Assembly (NCBI GenBank): GCA_023213395.1
Contig: CM041465.1
Coordinates: forward strand, 99,889,741 to 99,953,740
Reading direction: 5' to 3'
DNA length: 64,000 nucleotides
Origin: Cycas panzhihuaensis
Taxonomy: Eukaryota; Cycadophyta
Below are positions 1 to 10,722 of this stretch, piece after piece. The notes under the pieces were generated by a model that saw only the letters and a list, made by a program, of their open reading frames with translations, searched no databases and was not told the DNA's origin. The translations under genes were made by a program, and so were the position numbers. Position 1 is the first letter of the stretch; each line of letters begins with the position of its first letter.

Positions 1-94
1 ACTAATCACCACATTTTTTACTGTATGCATGTAAATTTTGCATGTATACAACCTAGATTTGGTCATATTTGATTTTTGTAATGCCTACAAGTGT

Positions 95-103
95 TATAAA
101 TAG
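95..103 (+). promoter_or_regulatory. Probable TATA box of LTR F
   Basis: TATAAATAG is a good plant TATA match inside the LTR, upstream of a purine-rich GAGAGA leader at 127-205. It would place the U3/R boundary around 125-135. Position and motif are seen; promoter function is inferred. Confidence 0.5.
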
Positions 104-3100
104 ACTGTTAATCATAGTTTTTGTTATGGAGATAGAGAGATGAATGCAGAGAGAGATAGAAAAGTGAAGAGATTTGAGAATTAGAGAGGAAGAAGTGATT
201 CTTGCTCTTTGATTGAGAGATTTTATGAACTTCTTAGAGAATTCTTGAGGACTACTACTGTGCTTTGTGGAGACATGATTTTTTTAAGTTATTGCGTGAA
301 ATCTCAAAGAAGTTTTGCTGCTATGCTAATATTACTTAATTGTTGATGGTCTAAGCTTTCATCTCTTTATATCTTCATCAATTTTTACTTCAAACTTCTT
401 TGGATTTAGTAAGATCTTTCCTATGGGATTTCGAGCTTGTTTCATATTATCTTAAAGGTAAGTTTAGCTCAAAATTATTTCTTTTCATTGGCTAATTATT
501 GTTGTATTATTGTTTGGACTTTTAGAATTTAAATATATGGTGTAAGGTCCACCTTTTGTGGGGTTCCTCAAAGATAGACTAGGGTGGGCCATGGTTATTT
601 CTCCACCATACAGCTAACTACTCCTTCATACTCTCTCATAGAAGCCTATATTTTAGTTGCATTACCGCTCTTATTTGGCATTGTTTGGCTCTTGTTTGGC
701 CTCTTAGGATTATTGTTACTTCATTCTTTGCTATTATTTTAAAGGAAAGTGTATGGAAAAGTTAGTCAATTGAAAATAAAACTACCATTCTGAGGTGCTC
801 TTTACAATTAGAAAGGAATATTGGTCTTGCATCTATCATTACATGCACTTTGGTTTTCAAGTTAGCTCTTGCATCTTGAGAACCAAAAGTTAATAGTGTT
901 GTTTGGTTGGAATATCTCTGATTTTTAGCTTTTATATTCAGTTCAAGGATTCCTTTCTGAGCTCTCACTACTCCAATCATGATAGAACCTTTGGTTGATA
1001 TTACATGCATGATTATTGTTTAGATTTATGACTTATTCATTATCTCATATGTCTAAAAATCATCATAAAACAATAGTAGTTTCCTTTAAGATTCTCTCTT
1101 TTTATGCATTATTTTATCATTTTTTAAAAGAATTAGTTTCATACATTAAGGTTAGAGCATATTAGCTAGTCTTGCATGTAGATTAATCTCTTTTGAAAAG
1201 AAATTTACATAAATATTATGTGAATATTTTTAAATTATATTTGTATGGTATTATATCTCTTAAAATGAATCATGCATGTTGCATGTAGGAAAGCCACTTT
1301 ATAGTTGGATGTGCATCATTTATCTTGCATGCAATAAAGAAGGACTTGCATGCATAATTTATAATATGTTTGTTTAAAAAAATAACAAAAAAATGCTTGC
1401 ATGCACAAAAAAAGACTTACATGCATAGTTTCTAGTGTGTTTGTTTAAAGAAAAAGAAACAAAAAAGAACTTGCATATAAACAAAAGGACTTATATGCAT
1501 AGTTTCTAGTGTATTTGTTTAAAAATAATAATAAGAAAGCACTTGCATGCATGACAAAGGACATGCATGCATAGTATCTAGTGTGTTTATTTGAGATTTC
1601 ATTATAAAATAAGAAAAAAGAAAAATAAAAAGATTGACGTGAGTTTGGTCTCATGGTTTCTTTGATTGTATCATTTTACTCTTTTGGCTTTGCACCCTTG
1701 CAGTAATATCAAAACTTAGAAACCCAAACAAGATAAACTATTGTCTCCATTAGCTTACCCTCTTCTACATCTTAGTAAAACTTAAAAAGTTGAACCGATT
1801 AGGAAGGATCTTGATGAGTCCCTAGGAAGGATCTTGACGAGTCCCTCTTTGGATTGTTGTTGTTTCTTTCTTTCCTCTTATTTTGAAGGAAAATATATAG
1901 AAAGGTTAGTCAAGTGGAAAGAAAACTACAATTATGTCGTAATCTTTACAATAAGAAAGGAATATTGGTCTTGCATCTATCATTGCATGCACTTTTATTT
2001 TCAAGTTAGCTCTTGCATCTTGAGAATCAAAAGTTAGTAGTGTTTGTTTGGTTAGAATATCTCTGATTTTTAACTTTTATATTAGGTTCAAGCATTCCTT
2101 TTGGAGCTTTCACTACTCCAATCATGATAGAACCTTTGGTTGTTCTTGCATGCATGATTATTGTTCATATTTATAACTTATTCATTATCTTATAGGTCTG
2201 AAAATCATGATAAAATAACAGTAGTTTCCATTAATATTCTCTCTTTTTATGCATTATTTCATTATTTTTTAAAAGAATTAGTTGCATACATCAATGTTAG
2301 AGCATATTAGCTAGTCTTTCATGTAGATTAATCTCCTTTGAAAAGAAGTTTGCATAAAGATTGTGTAATTATTTTCAAATTTATTTGTATGGTATCATAT
2401 CTCTTAAAATAAATCATGCTTATTGCATGTAGGAAAGCCACTTTATAGTTGAATGTGCATCATTTATCTTGCATACAATAAAAAATGACTTGCATGCATA
2501 ATTTCTACTTTGTTTGTTTAAAAAAATGACAAAAAAACACTTGCATGCATAAAAAGGAACTTGTATGCATAGTTTCTAGTGTGTTTGTTTGAAAAACGAG
2601 CAACAAAAAAGCACTTGCATGTAAAAAAAGGACTTGCATACATAGTTTCTAGTGTGTTTGTTTAAAAAAAATAACAAGAAAGCACTTGTATGCATGAAAA
2701 AAGACTTGCATGCATAGTTTATAGTGTGTTTATTTGAGATTTTATTATAAAAAAAGAAAAAAGAAAAACAAAAGGATTGACGTGAGTTTAGTCTTGTGGT
2801 TTCTTTGATTATATCATTTTACTCTTTTGGCTTTGCATCCTTATAGCAATATCAAAACCTAGAAACCAAAACAAGATAAACTATTGTTTCCATAAGCTTA
2901 CGCTCTCCTACATCTTAGTAAAACTCAAAAAGTTGAATCGATTAGGAAGGATCTTGAGGAGTCCCTCTTTGGATTGTTGTTGCTTCCTTCTTTCCTCTTA
3001 TTTTGAAGCAAAGTGTATGGAAAAAATAGTCAAGTGAAAAGAAAACTACTGTTCTGAGTGCTCTTTACAAGAGGAAAGGAATATTGGTCTTGTATCTATC

Positions 3101-3428
3101 ATTGTATGCACTTTTATTTTCAAGTTAGCTCTTACATCTTGAGAATCAAAAGTTTATAGTATTGTTTGGTTGGAATATCTATGATTTTTAGCTTTTATAT
3201 TGGGTTAAAGGATTCCTTTCGAAGCTCTAACTACTCTAATCATAATAGAACATTTGGTTGATCTTACATGCATGATTATTGTTCAGATTTATGACTTATT
3301 CATTATCTTATAGGTTTGAAAATCATCATAAAACAATAGTATTTTCCCTGAAGATTCTATCCTTTTATGCATTATTTCATCATTTTTTAAAAGAATTAGT
3401 TGCATACATCAAGGTTAGAGCATATTAG

Positions 3429-4076
3429 TGTTAGGTAATGTGATAACAATGGTTGGAGGCTAAACTTTTGATATGTTGGTAGTGTAGTTTCCCCCCCAAA
3501 CCTTCCTCGGGGGTTCCAAGGGAGGCGGGAGCCCCCCTTGGCCAGGGGGGTGTGAGGGCCATGGAACGCCCCCCATAAAAAGGGGGTTTGGGGCTGATAG
3601 CCCCTGACCTAAAAATTTAACACTAGAAAGTATATTAAATTGTGATCAGAATTAAGGTCATTTGCTCAAAATAACCCAAATTCTACGATTGAGATTTGTG
3701 CCTTGGATGACCCTCTCATGTAGCTCAATTTAGGGCATCTTTCATTATGTTGATAGTGTTCAATGTACTATGTGTAGTTGGGTGGATGGTTGTTATTACT
3801 GTGAGCACTCTACTACAATATTATATACATTTTCTCTATTCTATAACAATAAATATTGATACCTTTCCTATGTGGATGTTTCCCTAGCACACTGCTAGGG
3901 TTTTACCACGTTATATCGGGTGTATATGTTATGCTTAGCTTTCTTGTTCATTTTATTATTTTATCTCTAGTTTAAGAACTTGCATATTAAATTTTAGTTT
4001 CGATTCCTGTAACTAGTTACAAGAATAGTTAAGATCTTGGTGGTGGTTTAAGGGTTGAGACCTTATCTTTACAACA
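3429..4076 (+). mobile_element. Solo LTR, Ty1/copia-like, 648 bp
   Basis: This block interrupts tandem unit 3 of LTR F. It begins TGTTAGG and ends CAACA, so it is TG...CA bounded, and it is flanked by a perfect 5-bp duplication ATTAG (3424-3428 and 4077-4081). Removing one ATTAG copy restores the sequence seen in the other units (CATATTAGCTAGTC). The region around 3870-3930, with a stretch like TTTACCACGTTATATC, resembles the 3' part of plant copia LTRs. No internal domain is present, so it is a solo LTR left by recombination. It is younger than the tandem amplification, since no other unit contains it. Confidence 0.88.
3490..3605. repeat. GC-rich fold-back block inside the solo copia LTR
   Basis: A G/C-run block sits in otherwise AT-rich DNA. 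It opens with CCCCCCCAAACC and closes with GGGGGTTTGGGG, which are inverted copies. Between them is a second small inverted pair, CCAAGGG / CCCTTGG. The whole can be drawn as a stem. It may be ordinary sequence of this LTR family or a small insertion; only another copy of the family would tell. Confidence 0.5.
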
Positions 4077-7000
4077 ATTAGCTAGTCTTGCATGTAGATT
4101 AATCTCTTTTGAAAAGAAATTTGCATAAAGATTGTGTGAATATTTTTAAATTTTATTTGTATGGTATCATATCTCTTAAAATAAATCATGCATGTTGTAT
4201 GTAGGAAAGCCACTTTATAGCTGGATATGCACTATTTATCTTGCATGTAATAAAAAAGGACTTACACGCATAATTTTCAATGTGTTTGTTTAAAAAAATG
4301 ACAAAAAAACACTTGAATGCATAAAAAAGAACTTGCATGCATCGTTTCTAGTATGTTTATTATTTAAAAACGCAGCAAAAGAGCACATGCATGCAAAAAA
4401 AATGACTTGCATGCATAGTTTCTAGTGTGTTTATTTAAAGAAAACAATAAGAAAGCACTTGCATGTATGAAAAAGGAGTTGCATTCATAGTTTCTAGTGT
4501 GTTTGTTTGAGATTTCATTATAAAAAAAGAAAAGAAAAACAGAAAGATTAACGTGAGTTTAGTCTCATGGTTTCTTTGATTGTATCGTTTTACTCTTTTG
4601 GCTTTGTACCCTTATAACAATATCAAAACCTAAAAACCCAAACAAGATAAACTATTGTTTCCATTAGCTTACCCTCTCCTACATCTTAGTAAAACTCAAA
4701 AAGGTGAACCGATTAGGAAGGATCTTAAGGAATACCTAAGAATCATCTTAAGGAGTCCCTCTTTATATTGTTATTGCTTCCTTCTTTACTCTTGTTTTAA
4801 AAGAAAGTGTATGGAAAAGTTAGTTAAGTGAAAAGAAAACTGCCATTCTGAGGTGCTCTTTATAATAGGAAAGGAATATTAGTCTTGCATCTATTATTGC
4901 ATGCACTTTTGTTTTCAAGTTAGCTCTTGCATCTTGAGAATCAAAAGTTAATAATGTTGTTTAGTTAGAATATCTCTGATTTTTAGCTTTTATATTGGGT
5001 TTAAGGATTCCTTTCGGAGCTCTCCCTACTCCAATCATGATAGAACCTTTGGTTGATCTTGTACGCATGATTATTATTCATGTTTATGACTTATTCATTA
5101 TCTCATAGGTCTAAAAATCATGATAAAACAATAGTAGTTTCCTATAAGATTCTCTCTTTTTATGCATTATTTCATCATTGTTTAAAAGAATTAGTTGCAT
5201 ACATCAAGGTTAGAGAATATTAGCTAATCTTGCATGTAGAGTAATCTCTTTTGAAAAAAAATTTGCATAAAGATTGTGTGAATATTTTTAAATTTTGTTT
5301 GTATGGTATCATCTCTTAAAATGAATCATGCATATTGCATGTAGGAAAGCCACTTTATAGCTGGCTATGCATCATTTATCTTGTATGTAACAAAAAAGGA
5401 CTTGCATACATAATTTCTAGTGTGTTTGTTTAAAAAAATAACAAAAAAATGTTTGCATGCAAAAAAAAAGACTTGCATGCATAGTTTCTAATGTGTTTGT
5501 TTAAAAAAAAAAAAAAAAAAGCACTTACATGTAAGAAAAATGACTTGCATGTATAGTTTCTAGTGTGTTTATTTAAAAAAAACAACAAGAAGGCACTTGC
5601 ATACATGAAAAAGGACTTGTATACATAGTTTTTATTGTATTTGTTTGAGATTTCATTATAAAAAAAGAAAAAAAAAATAAAAAGATTAACATGAGTCTAG
5701 TTTGATGGTTTCTTTGATTGTAACATTTTACTCTTTTGGCTTTACACCCTTATTGTAATATCAAAACCTAGAAACCCAAATAAGATAAACTATTATTTCT
5801 ATTAACTTATCCTCTCATACATCTTAGTGAAACTCAAAAAGTTGAACTGATTAAGAAGGATCTTGAGGAGTCCCTAGGAAGGATCTTGAGGAGTCCCTCT
5901 TTGGATTGTTGTTTCTACCTTCTTTGCTCTTGTTTTGAAGGAAAGTGTATGAAAAACTTAGTCAAGTGAAAAGAAAACTACCATTCTAAGGTACTCTTTA
6001 TAATAGGAAAGGAATATTAGTCTTGCATCTATCATTGCATGCACTCTTGTTTTCAAGTGAGCTCTTGCATCTTGAGAATCAAAAGTTAATAGTGTTGTTT
6101 AGTTGGAATATCTCTGATCTTTAGCTTTTATATTGGGTTCAAGGATTCCTTTCGAAGCTCTCACTACTTCAATCATGATAGAACCTTTGGTTAATCTTGC
6201 ATGCATGATTATTGTTCAAATTTATATCTTATTTATTATCTTAGAGATCTGAAAATCATCATAAAACAATAGTAGTTTCTTTTAAGATTCTCTCTTTTTA
6301 TGTATTATTTCATCATTCTTTAAAAGAATTAGTTGCATACATCAAGGTTAGAGTATATCAGCTAGTCTTGCATGTAGATTAATCTCTTTTGAAAAGAAAT
6401 TTGTATAAATATTGTGTGAATATTTTTAAATTTTATTTGTATGGTATCATATCTTTTAAAATGAATCATTCATGTTGCATGTAGGAAAGCCACTTTATGG
6501 TTAGATGTGTATCATTTATCCTACATGCAACAAAAAAGGACTTGCATGCATAATTTCTAGCATGTATGTTTAAAAAAATAACAAAAAATTGCTTGCATGC
6601 ATAAAAAAAAGACTTACATGTATAGTTTCTAGTGTGTTTGTTTAAAAAACTGCAACAAAAAAGCACTTACATGCAAAAAAAAGGACTTGCATGCATAGTT
6701 TCTAGTGTGTTTATTTAGAAAAAACAGCAAGAAAGCACTTGCATGTATAAAAAAAGACTTGCATGCATAGTTTCTAGTATGTTTGTTTAAGATTTCATTA
6801 TAACAAAAGAGAAAAGAAAAATAAAAAGATTGACGTGAGTTTGGTCTCGTGGTTTCTTTGATTGTATCATTTTACTCTTTTGGCTTTGCACCCTTACAAC
6901 AATATTAAAATCTAGAAACTCAAACAAAATAAACTATTGTTTCCATTAGCTTACCCTCTCCTACATCTTAGTAAAACTCAAAAAGTTGAACCGATTAGGA

Positions 7001-7280
7001 AGGATCTTGAGGATATTGTAAGTGCAACTCTAAACATAGAACTCCTTCATCAAGTTGTATAGGTTAGTGGATTTTATCACCCCATTTCACATCCACACCT
7101 TTTACTGTATCCACTCTCACTAAGGTAGATGACACTACTAGGTGAAAACTTTGTCTTAGGAGTTGGGCAAAGATGGTCCTTTAGGTCTCTTTTGAGCTTT
7201 ATATTAGATCTTCCCCAAGTCCCAGACCATCTGGCAGCCTTGATGAGGATCTAACTTGAGACCTCCCTAGAACACCATCA

Positions 7281-7394
7281 TCTTACTAGGGACAGACCTT
7301 GAACCATCATTTTCATGATTAGATCTTCATTTGATACTATTTATTATTATTTTTTTATCATTTTTTAACTACATTATTATTGCATTTTTGGCAT
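7281..7394. other. Short flank between LTR F and the older LTR O
   Basis: AT-rich sequence with no gene. It starts TCTTACTAGGGACAG and then AACC, loosely like the spacer and primer-binding region that follows the D 5' LTR (TCTTTTTGGTAACC). That would make F a 5' LTR, but the match is weak. Confidence 0.3.
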
Positions 7395-7823
7395 TGTTTC
7401 CTGGCTACCAAGAATGGAAATGGACAACACTTCTCAGGTAAGCATAGGTATACATCTCTACCCTTTGCCCGGTTCACTGTATAGTGTGGTGAGATGCTTT
7501 ATAGTTCCATTAATATGACATCATTGCATAAGATGTTTTGATGTCTAGTTTACCTACCTATTCTATGCATATACCTTTGACTCATTTTTAACCTCTTATA
7601 TGGTCCCTAAGGTATCCTTTTAGCTTATTTATCTATTTATATATTTTTGTGTCCTTATCAGGGCTTGTTTGTCCACTGTTTTACATATTTAGGAGGCCCC
7701 ACCACTGCCTAGAGTCCCTTAAGACCCTTACTTATCTACCAAACCATATTTTTATATCGTAGGACCAATCTTTTTGGAGATTTCTTAGGTCTTTTTAAAA
7801 TTTTCCCTATGTTTCTTCTACAC
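7395..7823 (+). mobile_element. Left part of an older LTR (O), split by element A
   Basis: It begins TGTTTCCTGGCTACC, the start shared by the LTRs of A, B, C and E, followed by the same splice-donor-like CTCAGGTAAGC. It stops at 7823 where element A begins. The last five bases, TACAC, are the left target duplication of A. The right continuation is at 24723-25713. No coding content is seen. Confidence 0.7.
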
Positions 7824-10549
7824 TGTTTCCCAGCTTCTGGGAATGGATATGGAGTTATTGACTCAGGTAAGTGCAGGTATGCTTCTCACCTTATCATTGC
7901 TTTCTTTTGAGATGAGTGTATGCTTACATGTTATGATCTTGTGGATGATCTTGTCGTCATCTACACTTATTCAGCCTATGATGACTATAGCAGGGGCACA
8001 TTCCCAGCAAGTGTGACACCCCAGTGGCCATTCCACTTCCTACATTCTACCCTACTCACCTCAGGATCCATTTGGCTTTTGTCACCCCTGCCTATGTGAT
8101 GACCCATCATTGTTTGGTTGACTTGTCACATCTTTTGAGTCCTATTTTTGCTCTTCTTGACTCGTTTATTGGCTTGTCTATCCTTGGGTAGGTGTCTCAG
8201 CCCCCCATCAGCCTCCTTAGTTATTGGCCCACAACCTAGGCTGGCTGTCTAGGCCAGATTTAGTTTCTAGTCCCGTCCTGCAACAAAATTTGCGGTACCG
8301 CCGCAAATTCTGCGGTACCGCAAAATTTGCAGTGGGACTACTGTCTTAGATTATTTTTTAAAAACTACCATGGCAATTTCACATTTATTGTGAAACTGCC
8401 ATGTATTTCGTGACTTGACTCACCACCAGTTGCACCCTAATTGCTCGTTTAGGGTTTAGGCTGGGTATTTAAGTCTTCCCTAAGTCACTTTTAGGATCTT
8501 TTGCTCAAATTTTGAATGCTTCTCAAGGAAAAATGCCTTGTGCTCTGCTATTCCCTTCTGCTCCACTATTGTTATAGGACCTGCACCTCTCCTCCAGTGC
8601 CCAGCTCTCCTTTGGTATGGCTAGGACATCTTCCTAGCCCTTCACACGCCTTCGAGAGGGCCTCTTTGGAGAGATCTTGGCATTTCCTTGCTCAGGCAGC
8701 CATCAAGCATCCTCAAAGTGCAGGTGTTTCCTTCAAACTCATTAGCAGGGGTTCCAAGCATACTGTTTCACAGCTCTTTAGCAGATTTCTTAGCCTTCTT
8801 TTAACAATGTTTGACTGAGGCAAAAGCCTCTTCACTCTTTCTTAGGTATTTATTAGTCTAAGTTACTTTCTTGTCCAATTTATGCCTTGTTTTGCATGCC
8901 ATCCCTAGTTCTTCTTGGTTTACTCTTTAAAGGTTATTTTATCTTGCTTTGGGCTGTCCTTTCTCTGCCATTAGGGCCTCCTCTCCTACGTTTCTTACCT
9001 AAGACAGTAGCAAAGAGGGGTTACATAGGGTTTGGATGAGAGCTGGGTGGATTCTGCACCACCTTCCATGCTCTTCAAGAGGCTCTTTGCCACCCAAACC
9101 TTCCCTTTTGCCCCGTGCTAGTCTTGGCAATCAAACAAGGGTTTGGTAGGCAATTTTTAGCTACTGGAATCAGCACTATCACTAGTTGCAGTGTTGGTTT
9201 AGAGGCCTGCACCTCGATCTGGGCAACTCACATAAGCCCCAACTACTTGTCCCTTGCCCAACTTCCATCCCAACAACCTGATTTGCTTCCTATAGCACCC
9301 CAACTAGTAGTGGATGTTTTTGGGCTCCCTTTTGACCCTTGTTGCCTTTATTTCTAGCCCTCTTGCACAGCCTTACCCTCACTACCTTGTGGCTTCTTGA
9401 GGGAGAGTAGGGTTGTTCCTCACGGGAGGAGGGCCACTCTGAGGCTTACCGGTTCACTTATCTTTTATTTTGGTTATTTTCTGCTGTAATTTATCATCAT
9501 AATATTGAATACTAATGTGCATGTATTTAAGTTTATGTTTGCCTCATATGTACATATATTGTTAGGATTTTCTATTGCATGCTAGCACCCTTTCTCTAGA
9601 AAGGGGGATACCCACATTTACTTGCAGGTATTTGGAGGACGCAAAGGACCTATTCCTCTTTCCTCCTTCGCGGGTAAGTGCTTCCATTTATGTTTTACTT
9701 TAGTATTTCATTTGTTGCTAGCATTTTGTTCCTTTCTTTTCCTTTCTTAATACTTTAGTACTGTTTTTGGGGAAGATAAGGAAGCCTCATGTTCTGGTCT
9801 ACCGCAACCCTTCACGTCTACCGTGCCTTCTGGAGTAACTTCAAGTGCCTTATGGGAACACTGTCATTTCGTCATGCCTCTATTACAAGTATATACCCTT
9901 GATCTACTCCCATCTCCCTTTTTTCTTTCATATTTTAGTGCAATAGTAATTAGCTCATCGGAAAGAGAAAGGGAAACCAACCTCCGTCTTGGTTTACATT
10001 TTGTTCACTTTTTTTCCTGCATTATATTTACCATAGGAAAAGGTCCTAGGAAGTCCTCCCCTTTCACCTTTTCCTCTTCTCTCTTGCAAACTTCCCCCTT
10101 GCTTCACCAACTTGCTTGCTTGATTAGTTTGCTTACACACACCATAACCTCTTCCCTTTGGTTACTCCCTTTGTATTCTCTTGGTTTTCCGCTTAGCCGG
10201 GTAGCCAAGGAGATCCCATTCATAGGCCATTCGCTTGCCTACCCTTTCTTTATTTCCCTTTGCTTTAGGGAAACCCTCGAAGGGGTCTCCTTCTCCTTCC
10301 GGCAATCCAAGGGTGGGAGGATCCTTCCCTTAGGTCAACCCAGGCTAACCCTATGCCTTTCCTCCTTGTTTAAAGTGAAGAACCACGTCCAGGTAGCTAG
10401 ATTCCATTTGCAAGTCCTGAACTCGTGGTCCAACGCATGGGGCACCCTGCGTGGTATTTGCCCTACTTATAGGTCTTTTCCCAATTGTACCATCTACTAC
10501 CCTTATCACTCCTACTCAATTAGGTAGCTATCTCATAAACGTGCATCCA
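7824..10549 (+). repeat. 5' LTR of element A
   Basis: It starts TGTTTCCCAGCTTCTGGG and ends GTGCATCCA, one base before the primer-binding site. It is 2726 bp. It is aligned end to end by eye with the 3' LTR at 21993. It holds a splice-donor-like GACTCAGGTAAGTGCAGG near the start (7859), GCGGTACCGC motifs near 8293 and 8315, an inverted repeat at 8369-8403 and a weak TATA (TATTTAAG, 8466). Open frames of up to 234 codons in the pyrimidine-rich right half are not believed to be genes. Confidence 0.9.
8369..8403. promoter_or_regulatory. 15-bp inverted repeat in the LTR U3, ~65 bp upstream of a TATA-like site
   Basis: The arms CATGGCAATTTCACA and TGTGAAACTGCCATG differ from perfect pairing by one base and enclose a 5-base loop. 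The same structure occurs at 22537-22571 and 58796-58830 (arms CGTGGCAATTTCGCA / TGTGAAACTGCCACG). Relatives are at 50538-50567 in B and about 44115-44152 in E. Conservation across LTRs that otherwise differ suggests function, which is not known. Confidence 0.6.
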
Positions 10550-10550
10550 C

Positions 10551-10568
10551 TGGTGACCATACTAGGGA
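10551..10568 (+). other. Primer-binding site of element A
   Basis: TGGTGACCATACTAGGGA lies one base after the 5' LTR. Equivalent sites follow the LTRs of B (52509) and C (60841). The TGG start is what a tRNA CCA end would pair with; the matching tRNA cannot be named from memory with confidence. The leader up to 10722 has no gene. Confidence 0.7.
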
Positions 10569-10722
10569 TCTGCTAGTAAAGGAGCTAGTTTCTTCTCTTT
10601 TCCATTGGTTTTGCTACCTCTTTGTGGTTTTTTTTTCCTACTTCATTCTCTTCGTTGGGCATCCCCCAATGCGTGTGTCTGTATTACCCTTTCCTTTTTC
10701 TAATAGTGTTGGTTGACCTTGC

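Larger units (their letters stand above)
700..7010 (+). repeat. Five-copy ~1.13 kb tandem array inside LTR F, with nested ~70-bp subrepeats
   Basis: The marker GTTAGTCAA or its variants recurs at 761, 1905, 3025, 4819 and 5957. The spacings are 1144, 1120, 1794 and 1138; the long one holds a 648-bp insertion. Each unit contains the same blocks in order: ATTGGTCTTGCATCTATCAT, a block with CATGCATGATTATTGTT, a subrepeat cluster, and GGTTTCTTTGATTGTATCAT. The subrepeat cluster has about four copies of a 65-75 bp module containing CATAGTTTCTAGTGTGTTTG (around 1330-1600, 2480-2730, 4260-4500, 5400-5640 and 6540-6780). A 24-bp AGGAAGGATCTTGAGGAGTC block marks the joints and is itself doubled at 1801 and 5853. 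The single-copy state in D suggests expansion after the families split. Confidence 0.9.
1..7280 (+). mobile_element. Oversized LTR F of a Tat/Ogre-like Ty3/gypsy element (left end outside window)
   Basis: The stretch from about 190 onward matches, in reverse complement, the LTRs of element D (25714-28121 and 41322-41967). Both end in the same way: CCTAGAACACCATCA here, CTAGAACACCACCA in D. The end at 7280 is set by that shared terminus, which finishes in CA. D has one copy of the central ~1.1 kb block and an LTR of about 2.4 kb. F has five copies, so even without the inserted copia LTR it exceeds 6.6 kb. The DNA is AT-rich, with no credible coding region. Whether F is a 5' LTR, a 3' LTR or a solo LTR cannot be decided because its partner is not visible. 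Confidence 0.8.

Noticed and set aside
1445-1654. Small open frames in LTR F (also 1834-2037 and 6466-6666)
   Set aside because: They arise from AT-rich subrepeats and are broken or shifted in the other tandem units.
8516-8818. Open frame of 100 codons with a relative at 22684-22941
   Set aside because: Also LTR sequence duplicated in the same element; no domain and no conservation of length.
9823-10527. Open frame of 234 codons in the 5' LTR of A, with a 237-codon relative at 23793-24506
   Set aside because: It lies in the pyrimidine-rich right half of an LTR, shows no domain, and the B and C LTRs do not keep it open. Similarity between the two copies is explained by their being LTRs of one element.
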